Positions 1 through 6,530 of a DNA stretch of 15,546 nucleotides are shown in pieces. Source of the DNA: JAMHWD01 sp035911135 (GTDB lineage: Bacteria; Pseudomonadota; Alphaproteobacteria; Micavibrionales; Micavibrionaceae); NCBI GenBank assembly GCA_035911135.1, contig JAMHWD010000043.1:1-15546 (forward strand). Direction: 5' to 3'. The notes under the pieces were generated by a model that saw only the letters and a program-made list of their open reading frames with translations, did no database searches and was not told the origin of the DNA. The translations under genes were made by a program, and so were the position numbers. Numbering within the stretch: the first letter of the stretch is position 1; every line of letters begins with the position of its first letter.

Positions 1-119
1 TTGCCCGTCACGCCAATCTCGCGCAGAACCTCATCCATGCTGCGACCCTGACCAATCAACACCTCCGCCTGACGCAAATATCCGATAATTTGCTCCGCCG
101 TATAACGCTTCCTTGCCAT
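1..119 (-). CDS. IS3-family transposase OrfA, N-terminal fragment (runs off window)
   Basis: The reading frame begins at ATG 119-117 on the - strand and runs off the window edge after 39 codons. It starts MARKRYTAEQIIGYLRQAEV and continues into a REIGVTG segment, the usual N-terminal helix-turn-helix region of IS407-group OrfA proteins, which bind the element's ends. A strong GGAGG ribosome-binding site lies six bases upstream. OrfB, with the DDE catalytic domain made by programmed frameshifting in this family, would lie further out. The same protein start occurs at the right edge of the window. The first 39 codons are intact, but whether the full gene is functional cannot be judged. Confidence 0.85.
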   Translation of the reverse strand, partial: MARKRYTAEQIIGYLRQAEVLIGQGRSMDEVLREIGVTG

Positions 120-199
120 GCAATGCCTCCATAATTTGATGTCCGTTTCTTGATACCAGATTCACTCTAATACCGGACTCAATTATAGGGGGCGGGTCA
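1..199 (-). mobile_element. Left copy of IS3-family (IS407-group-like) element, partial
   Basis: Bases 1-199 are the exact reverse complement of 15347-15545. The element's outer tip is at 199 and reads TGACCCGCCCCCTATAATTG on the - strand. TGACC(T/C)GCCCC tips are typical of the IS407 subgroup of IS3 elements (family knowledge). The matching stops abruptly at base 200, where recombinase coding sequence begins, so 199/200 is an element-host junction. Only the left end and the start of orfA are inside the window. The other end of the IS and any target-site duplication lie outside it. Confidence 0.85.
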
Positions 200-1912
200 A
201 AAAAACGCTGCGCCATTTATACGCGCAAATCGACCGAAGAAGGATTGGATCAGGATTTCAATTCCCTTGATGCCCAGCGCGAAGCGGCAGAGCATCACAT
301 CCACGCCCAAGCACACGAGGGCTGGGTTTTATTGCCCTCACGGTATGATGATGGTGGTTTTTCCGGCGGATCAATGGAACGCCCAGCCGTCAAGCGACTG
401 ATACAGGATATTGAGGATGGCTTGATTGACGTGGTGGTGGTTTACAAGATTGACCGCTTGTCCAGATCCATGGCTGATTTTATGAAGATCATGGAGCTTT
501 TTGATAAGCAAAAAGTCTCCTTCGTATCCGTCACACAGCATTTCAACACCGACACATCTATGGGGCGGCTGACGCTCAACATCCTGCAATCCTTCGCCCA
601 GTTCGAGCGTGAAATGACCGCCGAGCGGATCCGCGATAAATTTGCAGCCTCAAAACGTAAGGGCATGTGGATGGGCGGTGTGCCGCCGCTAGGCTATGAT
701 GTCCACAATCGCAAACTGGAGATCAATCCCGAAGAAGCCGAGATCGTACAGTTTATATACAAACGCTTTCTTGAAATGGGATCGGCCACACAACTGGTCG
801 GGGAGTTGGAAGAGAAAGGCTACCAATCAAAAAGCTGGGTTGCCAAATCCGGACGTTTCCATCCCGGAAAACCCATCACGAAAAGCTCGATTTACAAGAT
901 TTTGGACAATCCGGTTTATATCGGAAAAATCAGTCATAAAGGCACCATCTACGAAGGCGAACATGTCGGCTTTATAGATCCCGCCGATTTTGAAAAGGCC
1001 AAGGAAATAAGAGAAACCAGAGCGCCGAACTCATCACCGTTACGATGCACACAGGCACAATATCTTTTGCGCGGATTGGTCTTTGACGCCGATGGCTACA
1101 CATTCACCTGCGCCGCCGTAAAAAAGGCTGGCAAGCGCTACAAATATTACGTCAGCACCCAGGCCGTAAAAAAGAGTTACGATGATTGCCCCATCAAAAC
1201 ATTATCGGCGCCATTGCTGGAGGGCGTTATCATCGAGCAGATGCGCCGCATCCTCACACGGCCTGAATGGTCAAAAAGCGTCATTGGAAAAGTTAAAGAG
1301 CTTTTGAATGATAATAGTCCCGATGACACGAAAATCGTCCAGACCCTGCAGAATTTTGATCTTCTGTGGGATGAGCTTTTCCCCTTGGAGCAACAGCGCC
1401 TTGCGAAACTGATCATCCAAAGAGTGGTGGTCTATCCCGAAAAAGTGATTATCGCACTGCGCCCGCTGGGGATGGCCGGGCTGCTTCATGAAATGATGCC
1501 CGATGCCAAAATGAAAAAGGGACAGCCCACCAAAAACACGCCGCTGGAAATCACCATCCCGATTAAACTTAAAAAACACGGCGGCAGAAAATATATCACC
1601 ACGCCTGACGGACGTGATTTGTCAGTTGCCCGCAGACCCAAATACGAAAACAACATGATTAAAGCCATTGGACGCGGCCATCAATATCTTGAGATGCTTG
1701 AGGCCGAGCCTGACTTAACGATTATGAAACTTGCCGAGCGTGAAATGCTGGATCACGGCTACATCGCCAAAACGATCCGGATGACCCAATTGGCGCCCGA
1801 CATCATCGAAGCCATCCTGAATGGCCGCCAGCCTTACAGCCTCAACCTCACCGATTTCATGAAGCCCTTTCCGAATGGCTGGGAAGAGCAACGCCAGTAT
1901 TTTGGGTTTTGA
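200..1912 (+). pseudogene. Large serine recombinase, 5' end removed by the IS
   Basis: This is a large serine recombinase (site-specific integrase/resolvase). In frame from base 206 the sequence reads RCAIYTRKSTEEGLDQDFNS, the canonical start of the resolvase domain, with the catalytic serine at codon 230-232. The family arginine motif DRLSR (from about 451) and the FAQFEREMTAERIRDK helix E region (from about 595) follow. Then come a recombinase DNA-binding domain and a degenerate zinc-ribbon region that lacks the usual CxxC pair. Upstream of 206 the frame runs back through the IS end to a TGA at 137-139 without ATG, GTG or TTG, so the native start is gone. The first usable start, TTG 245, comes after the catalytic serine. 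About 570 codons remain, so only a few N-terminal residues are missing. It is probably inactive unless a fused or rare start is used. Confidence 0.85.
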
Positions 1913-1967
1913 CACTATTATTCATATTTATTGAAACCTAATGGACTTTTAAAACGAATAGTTTAAT

Positions 1968-2369
1968 ATGAAGTCTATGCGCAAGATATTGCTTGGATTT
2001 ATGACGCTTTTGATGCTCACGCCTGTTTTGACGTGTGTTATGGCGTTTTGTCCGATGCAATCTGCACAGGCGGCTGAGCCAAAACCCTGTCATCAAAGTG
2101 AAGAACCCCAAAAAGACGGACAGAAAACAGGCCCGATGTTTGCGCTTGATTGCATGGGCATTGACCTGTTCCAGCAGGATGTTCAAGCCGATGTCGTGCA
2201 ACCCGATCAATCTCTGGATCATATTAATTTTGCTTGGTTCGATTTAACTTCGAACTACAATGCGCTTATGAGCACCAGCCTTTTTATTCGCGGTCCCCCG
2301 CCCGACTGGCTCGCGCTTTCACGAACGCAACCCTCTATTCTCCTGACAACACAACGTTTCCGGATTTAA
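1968..2369 (+). CDS. Small secreted protein of unknown function, copper operon head
   Basis: This 133-residue protein begins with a Sec-type signal peptide (basic MKSMRK, a hydrophobic core to about residue 27, likely cleavage near AQA/A at about 35). The mature part has spaced cysteines (C28 if retained, C41 in a PCH motif, C62 in a DCMGIDL motif) and a C-terminal proline-rich RGPPPDW segment ending in TTQRFRI. I know similar short proteins at the head of alphaproteobacterial copper loci but no assigned function; Cys/His/Met placement suggests metal binding (inference). The gene lies 55 bases after the recombinase and 60 before copA, so it is probably co-transcribed with the copper genes. 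No clear ribosome-binding site precedes ATG 1968; ATG 1977 is an alternative start that keeps the signal peptide. Confidence 0.75.
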   Translation: MKSMRKILLGFMTLLMLTPVLTCVMAFCPMQSAQAAEPKPCHQSEEPQKDGQKTGPMFALDCMGIDLFQQDVQADVVQPDQSLDHINFAWFDLTSNYNALMSTSLFIRGPPPDWLALSRTQPSILLTTQRFRI

Positions 2370-2379
2370 GTTTCCTTTG

Positions 2380-2398
2380 AGTCGCGTTTAACGCGGCT
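2380..2398 (+). other. Short hairpin between the small gene and copA
   Basis: AGTCGCGT (2380-2387) pairs with ACGCGGCT (2391-2398) around a TTA loop, giving an 8-bp stem with one G-T wobble. Only two T residues follow directly, so it is a poor intrinsic terminator. It may be an mRNA-stability or partial-attenuation element between the first gene and copA. The copA ribosome-binding site (AAAGGA, about 2419-2424) lies downstream. Confidence 0.35.
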
Positions 2399-2429
2399 TT
2401 GCGCGTTCTTTATTTGCGAAAGGAAAACT

Positions 2430-4271
2430 ATGAAACGTCTTATCTCTTTATTATTTGGTCTTCTAATACTTACCTCGATGCAAGCGCAGGCGGGCGAGTA
2501 TAGCCTGACCATCGCCCGTGAACCCGTGAATATCACAGGTAACAGCGTCAAAAAAATCACCGTCAATGGCTCTATTCCTGGCCCCACACTTCGCTTTCAG
2601 GAAGGCGAAGAGGTAACAATCCATGTAACAAACAAAATGGATGAGGATACATCCGTTCACTGGCATGGCTTGCTGCTACCCGATGAAATGGATGGTGTTC
2701 CGGGCTTAGGTGGCTTTCCCGGAATCAAGCCCGGTGAAACCTTCACCTACCGCTTTAAAATCCGGCAGGACGGCACCTATTGGTATCACGCCCACAGCAT
2801 GGGGCAGGAGCAGGATGGGCATTACGGCTCTATAGTGATCGCGCCCAAGGGCAAAGACCCGGTACAAGCAGATCGAGATTATGTTGTTCTGTTGTCAGAT
2901 TTTCATGATGAAGACTCATGGGATATCATGTCCAATCTGAAAATGTCAGCGGAGTATTATCAATACGCCCGCCGCACGGTTGGCGATTTTTTCGCCGATG
3001 CAAAGGAAGATGGTTTCAGTAAGGCGTGGAAGAACGCCAAGATGTGGGGCGAGATGCGGATGCTTCCCACCGATCTTTCTGATGTGACGGGTTATACTTT
3101 CCTGACAAATGGCAAAACCCCAGAGCAAAACTGGACGGGAATTTTCAAACCCGGCGAGAGAGTGCGCCTGCGCTTTATCAATGCCTCGGCCATGTCGTTT
3201 TATGATGTGCGGATACCCGGCCTGAAAATGCAGGTTGTGTCTGCCGATGGGCAAAACGTTGAGCCTGTGCCTGTCGATGAGTTCCGCTTCGGTGTAGCTG
3301 AAACCTACGATGTGATCGTCACACCCAAAGAGGACAAAGCCTATACGATTGCCGCTGAACCGATTGACCGCACGGGCTTTGCGCTGGGAACGCTGGCTCC
3401 GCGTGAGGGAATGCGCGGTGAGATTCCTCAATCCCGACCCCGCGCCCTGCTGACGATGGCCGATATGGGCATGGATCACGGCAACATGGATATGTCAGGT
3501 ATGGATCATTCAAAAATGAACCACGATATGCCGATGGATCATGCCGCGATGGGCCACGCGATGCCTTCGGATGAAAGCATGAACAAAATAGCGGAAGAAA
3601 GCGGCTGGGCGAAGGCGGGAACGCCACCCGGCGACAAGGCTTTGTCCTACGCCGATCTTCGCTATCTTGGTATCCAGAAAGACACACGGGAAGCTGAAAG
3701 GGAAATCCTCGTGCGTCTCGGCGGCAACATGGAGCGTTATATCTGGACGATCAACGGCAAAAAATACGCCGATTCCGGGCCGATCAATCTCAATTACGGG
3801 GAGCGTGTGCGGCTGAAATTTGTCAACGATACTATGATGGCGCATCCGATGCATCTTCACGGCATGTTCGTCCAGCTTGAGAATGGTCAGCCTGCCGAAA
3901 AGTTACCGAACAAACATACGGTTATCGTGCCGCCCGGTCAGTCTTATTCCGTATTGCTAACCGCCGACGAGGCGGGAGAATGGGCGTTTCACTGTCACCT
4001 GCTGTATCACATGATGGCAGGAATGATGAACAAAGTGGTCGTGGCGAAACTTGATCCCTCGGCCATGCCGCCGCCTCAAAAATCTGACCCTCACGCAGGA
4101 CACAAAATGCCTGCCAAACAGGAAAAGCCTGTGTTCGATCACTCCAAAATGGATCACAGCACAATGGATCATTCCAAAATGGGCCACGATATGCCCGCTA
4201 TGGATCACTCGAAGATGAATCATTCCGGCCAGCAGCCTGCAAATGAGGAAGGACAACACCATGCACATTAA
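2430..4271 (+). CDS. copA: Multicopper oxidase CopA (Cop/Pco type)
   Basis: This 613-residue periplasmic multicopper oxidase of the CopA/PcoA class probably oxidises Cu(I) to less toxic Cu(II) and binds copper. All copper ligand motifs are visible: HWHG at 77-80, WYHAH at 118-122, HPMHLHG at 472-478 and HCHLLYH at 521-527 with the type-1 axial Met at about 532. Three cupredoxin domains are implied. A Met/His-rich linker at about 343-380 and a C-terminal tail at about 555-613 repeat MDHSKM-like units, typical of CopA. The signal peptide (MKRLISLLFGLLILTSMQAQA) is Sec-like, with no twin arginine, unlike most CopA/CueO relatives, which use Tat. GAAAGGAAAACT precedes the ATG. The 3' end overlaps copB by 11 bases, indicating one operon and translational coupling. 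Confidence 0.95.
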   Translation: MKRLISLLFGLLILTSMQAQAGEYSLTIAREPVNITGNSVKKITVNGSIPGPTLRFQEGEEVTIHVTNKMDEDTSVHWHGLLLPDEMDGVPGLGGFPGIKPGETFTYRFKIRQDGTYWYHAHSMGQEQDGHYGSIVIAPKGKDPVQADRDYVVLLSDFHDEDSWDIMSNLKMSAEYYQYARRTVGDFFADAKEDGFSKAWKNAKMWGEMRMLPTDLSDVTGYTFLTNGKTPEQNWTGIFKPGERVRLRFINASAMSFYDVRIPGLKMQVVSADGQNVEPVPVDEFRFGVAETYDVIVTPKEDKAYTIAAEPIDRTGFALGTLAPREGMRGEIPQSRPRALLTMADMGMDHGNMDMSGMDHSKMNHDMPMDHAAMGHAMPSDESMNKIAEESGWAKAGTPPGDKALSYADLRYLGIQKDTREAEREILVRLGGNMERYIWTINGKKYADSGPINLNYGERVRLKFVNDTMMAHPMHLHGMFVQLENGQPAEKLPNKHTVIVPPGQSYSVLLTADEAGEWAFHCHLLYHMMAGMMNKVVVAKLDPSAMPPPQKSDPHAGHKMPAKQEKPVFDHSKMDHSTMDHSKMGHDMPAMDHSKMNHSGQQPANEEGQHHAH

Positions 4272-4986
4272 ATTATTCACAACAGCGTTTTTATTTCTGG
4301 CGTTCTCAGCCACAGCCTACGCGCAGGATGCCGCAACCCACCCGGCGGATCACCAGCATGGATCGGAAATCTGGCATATGTTCACGCTGGAAACCAATTA
4401 CGGCGACGGCGAACATGGCCCGGTCGCAAGCTGGGACTTGAACGGCTGGGTAGGCACCGATGAAAACAAACTCTGGCTGAAATCCGAAGGAGAGAACGAA
4501 GACGGCACAACTGAACAGGCAGAATTTTGGGCGATGTACAGCCGCAACATTCATGACTTCTGGGATTTACAGGGCGGTATCCGTCATGACACCCAGCCTC
4601 ATTCTACGACCTATGCTGTCTTTGGCGTTAACGGTCTTGCGCCGTACTTCTTTGAGACGGAAGCCCATCTTTTTGTCAGTGATGAAGGCGATGTCAGCGC
4701 AAGACTGCGGCAGGAAAACGAGTTCCTGCTTACCCAAAAGCTGATCCTTGAACCTTACGCCGAGATCAACCTGTTCGCGCAGGATGTAGAGGAGCAGGAC
4801 ATCGGCGCGGGGCTTTCCAGCGGTGAAATCGGTTTGCAGACACGCTACGAAATCACCCGCAAATTCGCGCCGTATGTCGATCTGAAATATGAGCGCAAAT
4901 TCGGGGAAACATCATCCATCGCCAAACGGGAGGAAGGTGATAACGACAATTTCATCGCCGCCGTGGGCGTACGGTTCATGTTTTAG
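4261..4986 (+). CDS. copB: Copper resistance outer-membrane protein CopB
   Basis: This CopB/PcoB-family protein (241 residues) is predicted to be an outer-membrane beta-barrel that binds or sequesters copper alongside CopA. Family hallmarks are a signal peptide ending SATAYA/Q, a short His-containing N-terminus, the NGWVGTDENKLWLKSEGE strand, SRNIHDFWDLQGGIRHD, and a run of amphipathic strands ending in a C-terminal phenylalanine (GVRFMF), as expected for barrel insertion. The long Met/His-rich N-terminal extension of many CopB proteins is almost absent, making it short for the family. I chose ATG 4261 rather than the in-frame ATG 4243 because GAGGAAGG (about 4245-4252) is a good ribosome-binding site for 4261 and the signal peptide then starts normally. 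It overlaps the end of copA. Confidence 0.92.
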   Translation: MHIKLFTTAFLFLAFSATAYAQDAATHPADHQHGSEIWHMFTLETNYGDGEHGPVASWDLNGWVGTDENKLWLKSEGENEDGTTEQAEFWAMYSRNIHDFWDLQGGIRHDTQPHSTTYAVFGVNGLAPYFFETEAHLFVSDEGDVSARLRQENEFLLTQKLILEPYAEINLFAQDVEEQDIGAGLSSGEIGLQTRYEITRKFAPYVDLKYERKFGETSSIAKREEGDNDNFIAAVGVRFMF

Positions 4987-4995
4987 GAGATAACG

Positions 4996-5562
4996 ATGAT
5001 GAACATTGAAATCATACCCAACTGGCACCCGATTTTCGTGCATTTCACGGTGGGGCTTTTAAGTATCTCGGCACTTCTGTATCTGGCAGGGCTGGTTTTG
5101 AGAAAACAAAACCTTCTGATTGCCGCGAGATGGAACCTCTGGCTCGGCGCAGCTATGACCGTTGGCACGGTGCTGGCGGGTTTATACGCCTACGGCACAG
5201 TCGCGCATGATGGGCCGTCCCACGCTGCAATGACCGATCACCGCAACTGGGCCTTGCCGACAGCCGGGATATTCGTCGCTCTCGCGCTCTGGGCCTTGTG
5301 GACGCAGCGTGGGGCCAAAGTTGTCAGCCCAGTTTTCGTTGCCGCTATGCTGCTGGCATCCGGGCTATTGGCAGTGACGGGGTATAAGGGCGGTGAAGCC
5401 GTTTACCGCCACGGCGTTGGCGTAATGCGGATGCCGGAAGTTCAAGGCGATGGCGGTCACGGCAGCCATTCGCACGGCGATATGCCTGAGCATCATGAAG
5501 AAATGAAAGATTTGAGTACCCAAGGCCAAGACCATCACGGTCAAGGCAAACATCCACACTAA
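4996..5562 (+). CDS. DUF2231-family inner-membrane protein with His-rich tail
   Basis: This 188-residue integral membrane protein begins NWHPIFVHFTVGLLSISALL, the signature HPxxVHF start of the DUF2231 family. About four transmembrane helices follow (roughly residues 12-33, 45-66, 85-105 and 112-130), with histidines at or near helix ends, then a soluble tail from about 140. The tail is dense in His, Asp and Glu (for example GGHGSHSHGD and GQDHHGQGKHPH), suggesting metal binding in the periplasm or cytoplasm. The biochemical role of DUF2231 is not established; such genes often accompany copper and heme or redox genes. AGGAGA at 4985-4990 overlaps the copB stop codon and sits correctly for ATG 4996 (a second ATG follows at 4999), so it is part of the cop operon. 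Confidence 0.85.
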   Translation: MMNIEIIPNWHPIFVHFTVGLLSISALLYLAGLVLRKQNLLIAARWNLWLGAAMTVGTVLAGLYAYGTVAHDGPSHAAMTDHRNWALPTAGIFVALALWALWTQRGAKVVSPVFVAAMLLASGLLAVTGYKGGEAVYRHGVGVMRMPEVQGDGGHGSHSHGDMPEHHEEMKDLSTQGQDHHGQGKHPH

Positions 5563-5584
5563 CTGAAAACGAAGGAGAATACCC

Positions 5585-6046
5585 ATGAAGAAACTTTTAC
5601 TGACAATACTGATGTTGTTTATCGCAGTCCCCGCAATGGCCGCCGAAAGCGGGCATGAACACGCTGATAGCTGGCTCAAGCCTGTCGAAGCGCAGTATGT
5701 CTGTATGATGAACAACAAGGTATTCGACAAACCGCAAATCGCTATCGAGGTTGAAGGCAAAACATACTATGGCTGCTGCCCGATGTGTGCCGACAAACTT
5801 AAAAATGATTCTGCGTTAAGATCGGCAACCGATCCAGTTAGCGGCAAGCCGGTTGATAAGTCCAGCGCAGTCATCGGCGCAGACCCGCACGGCATGACCT
5901 ATTACTTTGAGAGCCAAGAAAACTTCCACACCTATGCCAGCGGCCCGATGCCGGAAATGAAGCATGAGCATATGGAAGGTATGGATATGCATGGTCACGA
6001 TGAAGGTGCAAAAGAAACACCGGAAAGCCACGAATCTCATCATTAG
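5585..6046 (+). CDS. Secreted TRASH/YHS-like metal-binding protein
   Basis: This 153-residue exported protein has a signal peptide cleaved near AMA/A (about residue 19). Residues 38-72 read YVCMMNNKVFDKPQIAIEVE followed by YYGCCPMC; C40 with C64, C65 and C68 resembles a TRASH metal-binding finger. Residues 81-117 (DPVSGKPVD, then YYFESQENFHTY) resemble a second, YHS-type module that has lost its cysteines. The tail from about 121 is Met/His-rich (PEMKHEHMEGMDMHGHDE). It probably binds periplasmic copper; a chaperone or sensor role is inference. GAAGGAGAAT precedes the ATG, 22 bases after the DUF2231 gene, and a terminator follows, so it closes the operon. Confidence 0.8.
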   Translation: MKKLLLTILMLFIAVPAMAAESGHEHADSWLKPVEAQYVCMMNNKVFDKPQIAIEVEGKTYYGCCPMCADKLKNDSALRSATDPVSGKPVDKSSAVIGADPHGMTYYFESQENFHTYASGPMPEMKHEHMEGMDMHGHDEGAKETPESHESHH

Positions 6047-6071
6047 AAGTAATAATTGTATTTTCACGGGG

Positions 6072-6104
6072 AGCCGCAAACTTTTGTTTGCGGCTTTCGT
6101 TTTT
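6072..6104 (+). terminator. Intrinsic terminator closing the cop operon
   Basis: A perfect 10-bp stem, AGCCGCAAAC (6072-6081) with GTTTGCGGCT (6086-6095), encloses a TTTT loop. It is followed by TTCGTTTTT. It lies 26 bases after the TRASH-like gene and before the csoR promoter, separating the two transcription units. Confidence 0.9.
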
Positions 6105-6122
6105 AGCATCTATTTTTGTTAC

Positions 6123-6153
6123 TTGACACATATACCCCCGGTGGGTATATAAT
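6123..6153 (+). promoter_or_regulatory. csoR-ATPase promoter
   Basis: A perfect -35 box TTGACA lies at 6123-6128. The -10 is either TATATA (6146-6151, 17-base spacer) or the consensus TATAAT (6148-6153, 19-base spacer). The first CsoR operator fills the spacer, so bound repressor would block RNA polymerase. Confidence 0.85.
6132..6148. promoter_or_regulatory. CsoR operator 1
   Basis: ATACCC-N5-GGGTAT palindrome (spacer CCGGT) lies between the -35 and -10 boxes. The ATACCC/GGGTAT arms with a G/C-rich core match known CsoR operators (family knowledge). The identity of the binding protein is inferred from the csoR gene immediately downstream. Confidence 0.8.
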
Positions 6154-6168
6154 ACCCCTATAGGGTAT
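6152..6168. promoter_or_regulatory. CsoR operator 2
   Basis: A second ATACCC-N5-GGGTAT palindrome (spacer CTATA) begins in the -10 region. Its centre (6160) is exactly 20 bases from the centre of operator 1 (6140), about two helical turns, placing both sites on the same DNA face. Confidence 0.75.
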
Positions 6169-6183
6169 ATTTTGGAGTTAAAG

Positions 6184-6510
6184 ATGCACAATAATAAGAA
6201 CAGTGAGCAAGATTGCGAGCACTGTAAGTCTGAAGCAAAACATAAAAGCGAAATAGCTTTGGTTAATCGAATTGCAGGTCAAGTAAATGCCGTAGGCAGA
6301 ATGATAGAAGAAAATCGATACTGTCCAGACATACTAAACCAGGTTCGGGCAGCTAGATCGGCTTTAAAAACATTGGAAAGCCGTATATTGGAAACACATT
6401 TGCAATCTTGTGTTCAAGAGGCCTTCACATCTGGGAACAAGCAGTCAAAAAACGAAAAAATACAAGAGATCATAGGGCTTTTTACTCGTTACGATAGTAC
6501 AGAAAAATAA
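6184..6510 (+). CDS. csoR: Copper-sensing repressor CsoR
   Basis: This CsoR/RcnR-family all-helical repressor (108 residues) releases DNA when Cu(I) binds. The copper ligands are C47 (RYC), H72 (ETHL) and C76 (QSC). Their spacing (25 and 4 residues) is identical to C36-H61-C65 of Mycobacterium tuberculosis CsoR, favouring copper over the nickel/cobalt (RcnR) or formaldehyde (FrmR) branches. The N-terminal extension has extra C11, H13 and C14 (CEHC), which could form another thiol/metal site. ATG 6184 is chosen over an upstream in-frame TTG (6172) because GGAG at 6174-6177 serves it. It is probably autoregulated through the tandem operators and co-transcribed with the ATPase 20 bases downstream. 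The gene is visibly AT-richer than its neighbours. Confidence 0.93.
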   Translation: MHNNKNSEQDCEHCKSEAKHKSEIALVNRIAGQVNAVGRMIEENRYCPDILNQVRAARSALKTLESRILETHLQSCVQEAFTSGNKQSKNEKIQEIIGLFTRYDSTEK

Positions 6511-6530
6511 TTCTTAATGGAGATAAAACC

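Noticed and set aside
31..216. 61-codon open frame on the - strand at the left edge
   Set aside because: It overlaps the IS tip and orfA in another frame. The real orfA uses ATG 119 with a GGAGG site.
1931..1967. Possible promoter (TTGAAA then AATAGT with a 20-base spacer) ahead of the copper operon
   Set aside because: The -10 match is poor and the spacer long. No CueR-like or CsoR-like dyad is visible, so I cannot support a call, although some promoter is probably near.
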